This document shows positions 49,701 through 57,500 of a stretch of DNA of 57,500 nt, piece after piece. The stretch comes from Symbiodinium natans (Eukaryota; Sar; Dinophyceae; Suessiales; Symbiodiniaceae), in contig CAJNDS010002463.1 in assembly GCA_905221605.1 (NCBI GenBank), positions 1 to 57,500 on the forward strand. Direction: 5' to 3'. A model generated the notes under the pieces. That model did not search any database, was not told the origin of the DNA, and was given only the letters and a program-made list of their open reading frames with translations. A program made the position numbers and the translations under genes. Numbering within the stretch: the stretch's first letter is position 1; every line of letters begins with the position of its first letter.

Positions 49701-50210
49701 GGGCTGGAGATTTGCAGGGCAAAGCTACACGAAAGCCGCATCAGAGTCCGTAAGACGAAGCCATCTGACCCCGGGGGGGATTCTAAAAGACAAGGGCTCC
49801 CTTGGACGCCTACTACAGAGGCATTCCAATTTTCGACAAGCCCACCCTGCCCTTTTTAGGCTTTTTTCAACCGCAACCCATATCCCGACTGAGGGTTTAA
49901 GCTTAAGCTGCTCAAGTATCAGCAGCATTCACTAGTCAAGCAGCCTGTCACGACGAAAGACACACCCACCCTAGGTAACCATTACATGTTGCTTCACACC
50001 AGCTTTCCTCCTCCCTCTCCGCGGGCCTTTTCTGTCCAAAAGGGAAGCCCTGAACCCCAAAGACGTTAAGCCAAGACACCACTAAGCAGAACAACCAGGC
50101 ACATCCAAAAGCAAAAAAATCATGACAACCTGCCTTTTTGGTAAAGGATCGCTTGCACACACAGAGGGGCGTGCGTCAAAAAGACTTCTTGCGGGCTGGG
50201 TTGTTGGCTC
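49701..50210. other. Unique block
   Basis: Overlapping frames on both strands, none with a recognisable domain. Confidence 0.35.
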
Positions 50211-50214
50211 TTGA

Positions 50215-50640
50215 AGCGACAGCAATTCGTGGGCATGTGCACCGGCGCTTCTCTTGCTCATGATTCGTGAACATGCTCACTGCGGCTCCTTTTGCCCACG
50301 AACTGTTGACACTGGAGAGGATCAGAAGTTCGTGGTGTTCACGCCACGAACTGTTGGAGCTTGGGAGTATACACAACTCGTGGGAATCATCGCTTGGCCA
50401 CAAACTTGCCCACGGACTGTTGACACGGACAGCCGCAACCACGCATTGTGGACATGTGCCCATGAACTGTTGACACTGGTCAATGCAAAAACAACTCTGG
50501 GCAAACATGAAAACATCCTGGGCGAACAACAGTGCTGCTTGCCCACGAATTGTTCACAATTTGCCCACGAACTTGCACGTTCGTCCACGACGTGTTCACA
50601 TTTGCCCACGATGTTTACCACGTTTGGCCACACAAAGAAA
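50215..50640 (+). repeat. Degenerate TTGCCCACGAACTGTTGACA repeats
   Basis: About fifteen imperfect occurrences of a (C)CACGAACTGTT(G/C)ACA core at irregular 20-40-bp spacing. Similar in style to the block at 44093-44665. Confidence 0.7.
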
Positions 50641-50886
50641 GGTCATGGGCGCCCGCGAAGGGATTATGCAGTAGATATACATCGGTAAGGGAATGTTCAG
50701 GTTTTTAAGGCTTGAAGTTTTAAGTCTTGAGACTCAACAGCGTTAAGGAGCAGGCCTTTGGTTCGGTACAGGGGTAAGGCGTGACTAGCAGACAGCCTGG
50801 GACCTCACAAATCCGCGTCACTATGTCCCAAACCCTAAACCCCGAAACCCTTAGCCATGAAGTCCTAAACCCCTCAACCCTGAAAC
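50641..50886. other. Spacer
   Basis: Unique, no gene. Confidence 0.35.
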
Positions 50887-50995
50887 TTGGGATGTTCCCC
50901 CTTATACTAACAGCCCCTTATAGGGATTGTGGTACCCCCTACTACAATCACCATTAAGGACTGCTGAACTGTTAGTACAAGGGGGAACATCCCAA
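50887..50995. mobile_element. Family C element, intact copy
   Basis: 27-bp terminal inverted repeats, TTGGGATGTTCCCCCTTATA then CTAACAG, with one mismatch between the ends. 109 bp, no coding. Confidence 0.85.
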
Positions 50996-51231
50996 CCTGA
51001 ACCCCTTAACCCTGCAATCCGAAAAGTTTGCCAAGCCCTGAAATCCACAAAGCTGGAGACAACTAAGGGATACAACAAGGAGGGACCCCGAGAAGGGACT
51101 CTTAGTCTTATTCCTCTATATAACCCCCTTATATACCCTTAAAAACCCCCCCTAAACCCCAAACCCTAAACCCCAAACCCCAAACCCCAAACCCTAAACC
51201 CTAAACCCTTTCGCCCCTTGAGCCAAGGTAC

Positions 51232-51267
51232 CGCGGAGGCCTCCCAGCTGTCGGACACGTACTTCCC
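51232..51267 (-). CDS. Candidate exon (short)
   Basis: Acceptor TTGCCGCCAG|G, donor GCG|GTACCTTGG. The 12 codons read GKYVSDSWEASA. A family A end fragment lies 29 bp upstream. Confidence 0.4.
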
Positions 51268-51304
51268 CTGGCGGCAAAGCTGAGCGGGGCTTACTTGGAG
51301 GTTC

Positions 51305-51660
51305 GGGTGAGGGTTTAGGGTTTAGGGGTTTAGGGGGTTAGGGTTTAGGGTTTAGGGTTTAGGGTTTAGGGGTTTAGGGGTTTAGGGGGTTAGGGTTTAG
51401 GGTTTGGGGTTTAGGGTTTAGGGTTTAGGGTTAAGGGTTTAGGGTTTAGGGTTTAGGGTTTAGGGTTTAGGGTTTAGGGTTTAGGGTTTAGGGTTTGGGG
51501 TTTAGGGTTTGGGGTTTAGGGTTTAGGGTTTAGGGTTTAGGGTTTAGGGTTTAGGGTTTAGGGTTTAGGGTTTAGGGTTTAGGGTTTGGGGTTTAGGGTT
51601 TAGGGTTTAGGGTCAAGGGTTAAGGGTTTAGGGTTTAGGGTTTAGGGTTTAGGTTTGGGG
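51305..51660 (+). repeat. TTTAGGG array
   Basis: About forty-eight units with a few TTTAGGGG, TTTGGGG and TTAAGGG variants. Confidence 0.94.
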
Positions 51661-51784
51661 CTTTAGGGTTTATAACCCTCTGAAGCCGAACACCCTCTAT
51701 CCCTATGCCCGAAGCCCTAAACCCTAAAGTCCCAAACCCTAAACCTATAACCTCTGAACCCTAAACCCTCTAACCCTCAACCCT

Positions 51785-52022
51785 GAACCCTAAGCCCCAA
51801 AAAGTCTGCAACCCTCCCTAACCCTCTAACCCTCTAACCCTCTAACCCTCTAACCCTCCAACCCTCTAACCCTCTAACCCTCTAACCCTCTAACCCTCTA
51901 ACCCTCTAACCCTCTAACCCTCTAACCCTCTAACCCTCTAACCCTCTAACCCTCTAACCCTCTAACCCTCTAACCCTCTAACCCTCTAACCCTCTAACCC
52001 TCTAACCCTCTAACCCTCTAAC
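51785..52022 (-). repeat. TAACCCTC octamer array
   Basis: About twenty-eight units of an 8-bp variant, almost perfect. Confidence 0.95.
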
Positions 52023-52163
52023 CTTCCAACCCTAAACCCTAAAACCCTCCGAACCCTAAAACTCTGCAACCCTAAACCCGAAATCCTAAACCCTAATCCC
52101 TAATCCCTAAACCTTAAACCCTAAGCCCTAAAACTCTGCAACCCTAAACCCTAAACCCTAAAC

Positions 52164-52212
52164 CCTGGGACGCCTGGAGCCGCTCCTCCAAGTCCCGCAC
52201 CACTGCGGGCTC
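52164..52212 (-). CDS. Candidate coiled-coil exon
   Basis: Acceptor GCCTCCACAG|G, donor CCCAGG|GTTTAGG. The 16 codons read EPAVVRDLEERLQASQ. Resembles the exons at 15740 and 16687. Confidence 0.55.
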
Positions 52213-52539
52213 CTGTGGAGGCTTGGGAGAGTCGGGGGTGTTCAAGGTGTTGAGGGTTTAGGGTTTAGGGTTCAGGGGTTAGGGTTCAGGGTTCGGGGTG
52301 TTCAGGGTTTAGGGTTTAAGACCCTAAACCCTAAACCCTAGGCCTTGAACCCTAAACCTAGGGTTGTTTATGGTCTTATCTGCTTAGGGTTTTGCACGGG
52401 GCAAACCCCACACCTTAGACCCAAAACCTAGGGTTCTATGGTAGGGCTGGGGGTTTCAGGGTTTCGGGGACCTAGGGTGTTCATGGGTCGGGATTGGGGG
52501 TTCTTTGGGGTGCTTTACGGATGTATGAACATGTATAAA
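52213..52539. other. Spacer of degenerate heptamers
   Basis: Short TTTAGGG and CCCTAAA tracts in opposite orientation. No gene. Confidence 0.45.
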
Positions 52540-52592
52540 CACATATATATATATATATATATACACATATATGTACATATATATATATGTAT
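52540..52592. repeat. (AT)n microsatellite
   Basis: ATATAT tract of about 50 bp with palindromic TATATGTACATATA. Confidence 0.88.
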
Positions 52593-53216
52593 CAACCAAG
52601 GTCCTAAAGCCTAAACCCTACTAAACCCTCGATAACCCTAAACCCTTAACCCTAAACAATAAGCCCTGAACCTGAACCCTGAACCCCCAAACCCAGAACC
52701 CAACCCTACAGGGCCCCTCCTGGGGCTCCCTGAATTTAGGTTTTTTTTGGGGCAGGCCTTGTGATCCCCTCCCTCGTGGCTCCATGGCTAACGGTTGTTT
52801 CCAAAAACCCTTGGTTTGAGGGTTTAGGGTTTCGGGCTTAGGGTTTAGGGCCGTGTATGGAGAAGAACTCAAGGTCCTATCGGCGAAAGGGAAGGGTCTT
52901 AGCCAAAATGGACCCTCAACCCCTCCTAAAGCCTAAACCCTAAACACCTAGCCTTAGAGTACAAAGCCTAAGGGAGGGTGCATGATCCCACAGTCCTACA
53001 GGTCAGTGTTGGGCGTGACGCTTGAAGGACGACGTGAGAAGTCAGAACAGGAAAAGGACAAGCAGTACTAAGAGCACAACACTTCGCAACGTGCGGGGGA
53101 ACGTTGGGCCACTCAGCGTAACCCGAAACGCGTCAAATTAACCCAAGAATGCAAACGGGAGGGGCCAGAAGATAGCAGCCACGAAGTTTTCAATCGGAGC
53201 GCCAGCGCCGCGGGCG
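52593..53216. other. Spacer downstream of the YdeI-family gene
   Basis: C-rich degenerate units, then unique 52980-53216, which should contain the 3' untranslated region of the gene that ends at 53217. Confidence 0.4.
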
Positions 53217-54036
53217 TCATTTGGAAGACAGATATTTCCCCACGTCGCAGAACCCGAACTGCCTCCCCGCCACGGTGTTCTTGATGAGGTGGGCGAGTCG
53301 TGCCTTGTAGTCCTCGGACCCCGGCTCCCGCATCAGCACGTACGCCGCGCGGATGCGCCGGTAGGGCTCGGAGAAGGACTGCCAGTGCTTCCTCTACTCC
53401 CCTTAGAGCCTTAATAAAAAATATTTCTTTATAAAAATATCCTCTTGGGATTTAAATGAACAAAAATACAAATAATTCCCAAGGGGGATATAGCTTCCAT
53501 GCGGCGGCCCCGCCCTTTTTCTTGATGGCCGCGTCGATGCCCTTGCGCGAGGGCTTCGCCTCCTTGTCGTTCTTGGCCACCTCGGCTGCCAGCTCTTTGC
53601 GCAGCGCTGCGCCGGGGATCATCCTCCTCCTGAGAAGCCACCGCGCCCGCTCGAGGTTGAGCTGCGAGTAGGGGCTGCCCTTGCGCCTCGGCGTGTACTG
53701 CTGCGCCCTCGCGGCGCCCTTGTCCATGGCCCGCAGCGTGCTGTCGATCCAGCCGAAGCACATGGCCTCCTCCACAGCCACGTCGTACGGGAGGGAGGGC
53801 AGCCCGGTCTCCTTCTTGGGCAAGTGCACGTGGATCCGCCGCTTCGTCGCCGCGTTCTTCTCCAACCACTCCCGCCACTGGCGGCGCTCCGAGACGCGAA
53901 AAAGCACCTCGCCGATCCCAGCGACATTCTTCACCACGGGGCGCACTGTCTTCCGGGAGCCCTTGGCGGTTTTTGGGGAGGCGCTGCTGTTCGCGCGCCT
54001 CCGCTTCGAACCAGCGCTCGCAGTGCCGCGCTTCAT
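53217..54036 (-). CDS. YdeI/OmpD-associated-family protein, two exons
   Basis: Exon 1 is 54036-53498 and exon 2 53391-53217; joined they give 237 residues. A basic Ser/Lys/Arg N-terminus (about 30 residues) precedes the family core: REWLEKNAATKRRIHVHLPK, SLPYDVAVEEAMCFGWIDST, then YTPRRKGSPYSQLNLERARW, all typical of this bacterial-type family. Exon 2 supplies the usual C-terminal part, HWQSFSEPYRRIRAAYVLMR and RQFGFCDVGKYL. In bacteria the family is annotated as bacteriocin protection, on thin evidence; the role here is unknown. A pyrimidine-rich CTTTTGCAG nine bases upstream of ATG is a likely spliced-leader acceptor. Transfer from bacteria is plausible. Confidence 0.8.
53392..53497 (-). 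mobile_element. 106-bp introner-like intron in the YdeI-family gene
   Basis: Sense strand begins GA and ends AG. The sequence GGAAGC is present at both borders. The interior has imperfect terminal inverted repeats (TATATCCCCCTT and AAGGGGAGTAGA) and a second inner pair (CTTGGGA / TCCCAAG). It is AT-rich (about 65%) within a ~68% GC gene and carries an in-frame stop if unspliced. Removing it restores the protein family exactly. Confidence 0.8.
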
Positions 54037-54230
54037 TCAGGTCGCTGCAAAAGTGCTAGCAGCTTAGGTGCTTTTAGTTGATTGGGGTTACAGTGAGGAA
54101 GCACAACGTGTGTGCTCCAGGCGAAGACCGGACAGTTGCTTCGAGTTGTGCAGGTATGCTACCATCGGGATGCTTGCCCTAAACCCCAAACCCTAAACAC
54201 TAAGCCGAGACTAAACCCTAAACCCTAAAC

Positions 54231-54326
54231 CCTGCGTATGAAGTTCGTGTCTACAGCAGTCAGGCTGCCGGGGCCTCGGACTTTGAAGCCCAAAAGGCTG
54301 AGCTCGACGTCCGTTTCAAGCCCAAA
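54231..54326 (-). CDS. Candidate exon
   Basis: After CCTCCAAG| (family A-type terminus) 32 codons read FGLETDVELSLLGFKVRGPG then SLTAVDTNFIRR, ending CAGG|GTTTAGGG. The plus strand is open too (VYSSQAAGASDFEAQKAELD). The minus strand has better third-position GC and splice context and is in phase with 54858. Confidence 0.5.
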
Positions 54327-54404
54327 CTTGGAGGGGTTCAGGGATTTAGGGTTCAGGGTTAAGGGTTTAGGGTTTGAACGCTTAACCAGTAACCCTTAAC
54401 CCTT

Positions 54405-54521
54405 CTTGGAGGTCATGGGTACTTGTAACCCCATTTATAAGTCTACTTAGAACCTACCTAGAGGACTTAGGGAACTTAGGGGGCCTATAAGTACAGCTCT
54501 CTAATTGGGCTTCAAGTATCC
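54405..54521 (-). mobile_element. Family A element
   Basis: CTTGGAGGTCATGGGTACTT left, ACTTAGAACCTACCTAGAGG and GCCTATAAGTACAGC centre, CTTCAAGTATCC right. It sits inside a heptamer region, not at an exon. Confidence 0.65.
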
Positions 54522-54564
54522 TTGAATGGCCAAGAAAGTCCCTGAGCCCTTAGGGTTTGGTGTT

Positions 54565-54848
54565 TAGGCTCTGGGTTTAGGGTTTAGGGTTTAGGGTTTA
54601 GGGTTTAGGGTTTAGGGTTTAGGGTTTAGGGTTTAGGGTTTAGGGTTTAGGGTTTAGGGTTTAGGGTTTAGGGTTTAGGGTTTAGGGTTTAGGGTTTAGG
54701 GTTTAGGAGGTAGGGTTTAGGGTTTAGGGTTTAGGGTTTAGGGTTTCGGGTTTCGGGTTTAGGGTTTAGGGTTTAGGGTTTAGGGTTTAGGGTTTAGGGT
54801 TTAGGGTTTAGGGTTTAGGGTTTAGGGTTTAGGGTTTAGGGTTTAGGG
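54565..54848 (+). repeat. TTTAGGG array
   Basis: About forty units with two TTTCGGG. Confidence 0.95.
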
Positions 54849-54857
54849 GTTTGGGAC

Positions 54858-54903
54858 GAAGTTTTCGTCAGCAGCCCCGTTGAGGCTGTACGGGTCGAGA
54901 GAA
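54858..54903 (-). CDS. Candidate exon
   Basis: Acceptor CCGAAAG|, donor TTC|GTCCCAAACC. The frame reads SLDPYSLNGAADENF. Confidence 0.45.
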
Positions 54904-54964
54904 CTTTCGGGGCTTTGGTGAGGGGCTGAGGGACTGAGGGAGCTTAAGGGTTTAGGATCTTTTC

Positions 54965-55105
54965 TGGGTTTAGGGGTTAGGGTTTAGGGTTTAGGGTTTA
55001 GGGTTTTTAGGGTGTAGGGTGTAGGGTGTAGGGTGTAGGGTTTAGGGCTTAGGGTTTAGGGTTTAGGGTTTAGGGTTTAGGGTTTAGGGTTTAGGGTTTA
55101 GGGGA
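54965..55105 (+). repeat. TTTAGGG array with a TGTAGGG block
   Basis: About nineteen units. Confidence 0.88.
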
Positions 55106-55329
55106 ACCCTAAAGCCTAAACCGCGGAGTCTACACCCTACGTAGCCAGCCCAAACCCCCGAACCCTACATCTTAACTCCAGAACCCCCTGCCTAGACCCA
55201 ACAAGCTTCCAGTGCCGAGACGTGTGTCCGGAATCCCCTCAACCCTCGACCCCAAATCCACTTAGAACAACCCTTCTAGATCCCCTCCAGACATCTCGCG
55301 CCCTTCTAGAACCTGCCCCCTCCCGAAGC
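55106..55329. other. C-rich unique spacer
   Basis: No gene seen. Confidence 0.4.
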
Positions 55330-55482
55330 CCTAAACCCTAAACCCTAAACCCTAAACCCTAAAACCCTAAACCCTAAACCCTAAACCCTTAAACCCTAAA
55401 CCCTAAACCCTAAACCCTAAACCCTAAACCCTAAACCCTAAACCCTAAACCCTAAACCCTAAACCCTAAACCCTAAACCGCA
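55330..55482 (-). repeat. CCCTAAA array
   Basis: About twenty-one units. Confidence 0.94.
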
Positions 55483-55503
55483 CCGAAGAATGTTACTAAT
55501 TAG

Positions 55504-55586
55504 GGGCTACAAAGTGCGTTCCTCGATCCGCTCAAGGGGCATCAAAATCGTGACCCGGCGCCAAACCCCAAAACTAACCCTCGAAG
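55504..55586 (+). CDS. Candidate exon, strand uncertain
   Basis: Acceptor ACTAATTAG|G, donor CGAAG|GTTTAGGG. The frame reads GYKVRSSIRSRGIKIVTRRQ then TPKLTLE. The minus strand also reads RVTILMPLERIEERTL. Confidence 0.35.
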
Positions 55587-55679
55587 GTTTAGGGTTTAGG
55601 GTATAGGGTTTAGGGTTTAGGGTTTAGGGTTTCGGGTTTAGGGTTTAGGGTTTAGGCTTTAGGGTTTAGGGTTTAGGGC

Positions 55680-55748
55680 TCTCCTTCTGACGGAAGGTCT
55701 CGCAGTATCGGGTGCAGAGGCCCTCCCAAGCCTCGCAGAGGCTGTCGC
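55680..55748 (-). CDS. Candidate exon, Cys/aromatic
   Basis: Acceptor CCGCGCGAG|G, GC donor GAGA|GCCCTAAACC. The frame reads DSLCEAWEGLCTRYCETFRQ then KE. Confidence 0.5.
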
Positions 55749-55784
55749 CTCGCGCGGGCCGGATGTGTTTCAGGGTTTATGGGT

Positions 55785-55925
55785 TGGGGTTTAGGGTTTA
55801 GGGTTTAGGGTTTAGGGTTTAGGGTTTAGGGTTTAGGGTTTAGGGTTTGGGGTTTGGGGTTTAGGGTTTAGGGTTTAGGGTTCAGGGTTTAGGGTTCAGG
55901 GTTTAGGGTTTCGGGTTTAGGGTTT
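55785..55925 (+). repeat. TTTAGGG array
   Basis: About nineteen units. Confidence 0.92.
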
Positions 55926-55970
55926 GGGGCCTCGGGATGAAGCTTGAGGCTTGAGGATTGAGGATTTAGG

Positions 55971-56146
55971 TTGGGATGTTCCCCTTTACGCTAACAGTCC
56001 ACGGTTTAGGGTTTAGGGTTTAGGGTTTAGGGTTTAGGGTTTAGGGTTTAGGGTTTAGGGTTTAGGGTTTAGGGTTTAGGGTTTAGGGTTTAGGGTTTAG
56101 GGTACCCCGTATTGTAATGCCTATTCAGGACTGTTAGCAGTCCCAA
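55971..56146. mobile_element. Family C element interrupted by a TTTAGGG array
   Basis: Left end TTGGGATGTTCCCCTTTACG then CTAACAGTCC; right part GGTACCCCGTATTGTAATGC, CAGGACTGTTAGCAGTCCCA. 56004-56103 is a TTTAGGG array of about fourteen units lying where the intact copy (50887) has a short TTATAGGGATTGT. The right terminal repeat has an internal deletion. Confidence 0.78.
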
Positions 56147-56754
56147 GATTACGGCCTCAGGGCTTAGGGTTTAGGACTTGAGGCCCGGGGCGTGTGAGCT
56201 GAAAGGCCTAGAGCCTCTTGGGCTGTGGTTTCAGGTGCTGACGTTTTTGGGGGCGGGTTGAGGTCTAAGGTCAACGGTATAGGGTTTTGAAGTCTTAGCT
56301 TGGGGGATGCCCTACCCGAAACAAACCGGGACCCCCCCTAAACCCTAAACCCTAAACCCTTAACTTGGGGAGCCAGTACACCCCAAACCCCTTAAACCCA
56401 CCAAAGCCCCGCAATTAAAACCCAGCAAAGCCCTCATTCTCGTGAGCCCCGCCGGACACCTGGGCCCCTGCCTGAACCCCGAAATCCCTGCGCCCAAACC
56501 CTAAACCCTAAACCCCTAGACCCCAAGCCCCTCTACCCTAAACCCCTAAACCCTAGACCAAAGCCCCTGAACCCTAAACCCCTAAGCCCTAAACCGGTAA
56601 ACCCCTAAAGCCCTAAACCCAAGGCCGGAGTCCCTCAACCGGCGTCACCCTAAACCCAGTGTCCCGAAACCTAACATGTAGGGTTTAGGGTTTAGGATTT
56701 AGGGTTTAGGTTTTTGGGTTAAGGGTTCAGGGTTAAGGGTTCAGGGTTAAGGGT
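56147..56754. other. Degenerate C-rich and G-rich spacer
   Basis: Mixed variants and unique sequence. No gene. Confidence 0.45.
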
Positions 56755-56855
56755 TAAGGGTTAAGGGTTTAGGGTTTAGGGTTTAGGGTTTAGGGTTTAG
56801 GGTTTAGGGTTTAGGGTTTAGGGTTTAGGGTTTAGGGTTTAGGGTTTAGGGTTTG
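56755..56855 (+). repeat. TTTAGGG array
   Basis: About fourteen units. Confidence 0.92.
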
Positions 56856-56984
56856 GGGTTGAGGGCGCCTTCCTTTCCGTAGCTTCGAAAGCGCTGCAGG
56901 ACCGGCCTGGTCCGACCGCATCAGCATGGAGGCGCGTGGAGGGTGTAGGGGGCTCTGAACCCGAAACCCGAAACCCTAAACCCC
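56856..56984. other. GC-rich island, possible minus-strand exon
   Basis: 56879-56911 reads AGPAALSKLRK on the minus strand after GGACCAG|G. Too short to call. Confidence 0.3.
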
Positions 56985-57112
56985 AAAACCTTAAACCCTA
57001 AACCCTAAACCCTAAACCCTAAACCCTAAACCCTAAACCCTAAACCCTAACCCTAAACCCTAAACCCCTAAACCCTAAACCCCAAGCCCTGAACCCCAAA
57101 CCCTAAACCCTG
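56985..57112 (-). repeat. CCCTAAA array
   Basis: About seventeen units. Confidence 0.92.
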
Positions 57113-57268
57113 AGGATCCCTGGCGCAAAGCCTAGGAGGGCTGCAGGATGTTGGGATGGATCTCTTTGGAGGGGTGAGGGCTGAGTGCTTCGGACTTAGG
57201 GTTTAGGGCTGAGGGTTTAGGGGCAATAGATGGAAAATATATGCAGCATATATATATATATAGATATA

Positions 57269-57306
<38 letters not shown>

Positions 57307-57500
57307 GATGTATTAGACTAAGAAACTAACAAAAACCTAGTATCTAGACTTGTAAGTCCTGCAAAACCTCAGAGAGAACCCAGGGCCCTGAAAGCGCCAC
57401 CACCGCACTCCCTTGTGAGTCTTGAGCTCGGGGGTTTAGGGTTTACGTAGGGTTAAGGGCTTAGGTGTTACAGTCCAGGGTTTAGAGTGCCCACACCTAC
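57113..57500. other. Terminal spacer with (AT)n tract
   Basis: 57240-57310 is an ATATAT microsatellite. The remainder is unique and degenerate heptamer text. No gene seen. Confidence 0.5.

Overview
This window looks like nuclear DNA of a dinoflagellate, most likely Suessiales/Symbiodiniaceae or a Polarella-like relative. The basis is: more than a hundred short tracts of the TTTAGGG telomere-type heptamer in both orientations, a split transketolase gene whose introns use GT, GC or GA donors with AG|G acceptors (a documented dinoflagellate habit), GC-rich third codon positions, and many small inverted-repeat elements. There is no sign of a bacterial genome, a CRISPR array, an rRNA or a tRNA. 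The species call is inference.

The centre of the window (about 26.5-46.9 kb, minus strand) holds a transketolase gene, which I could reassemble as fifteen exons of 25-103 nt totalling 918 nt = 306 codons. All fourteen junctions keep one frame, and the residues follow the transketolase order from LIGGSAD through GRYIHFGVREH, THDSIDLGEDGPTHQP, the RPAD motif and the VRVVSMP motif to the KYAH/SGKA motif. Its introns (about 0.4-3 kb) are filled with arrays of TTTAGGG and variants. In about ten of the fifteen exons the sense-strand order is C-rich array - exon - G-rich array, so an intron tends to begin G-rich and end C-rich and could fold on itself. The N-terminal third and the last exon(s) of the gene are not resolved.

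The rest of the window has the same texture: GC-rich islands of 40-120 bp between heptamer arrays, many with a clean open frame and AG|G / GT-GC-GA boundaries. I list the best as candidate exons (mostly minus strand at 4-6.7, 11-22.4, 26-27 and 48-56 kb; plus strand at 9.5-10.8 and 15.2-15.6 kb). Several consecutive ones agree in phase. They are predictions without homology support, and some islands read open on both strands.

Three more conventional genes stand out. A radical-SAM-like protein without introns lies at 8008-8838 (minus). A YdeI/OmpD-associated-family gene at 53217-54036 (minus) has a single 106-bp intron that looks like a recently inserted introner. A nested, frame-disrupted gene of unknown function lies at 37920-38857 inside a transketolase intron.

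At least three families of short inverted-repeat elements recur (A: ends CTTGGAGG/CCTCCAAG; B: GGGGTCC..GTAAACCCC; C: TTGGGATGTTCCCC). Some copies abut candidate exons and some are split by a heptamer array. Other repeats include a 349-bp tandem duplication, a 10-bp array, an 8-bp array, a ~147-bp higher-order repeat, a 284-bp (CA)n tract and a 99-bp near-perfect palindrome.
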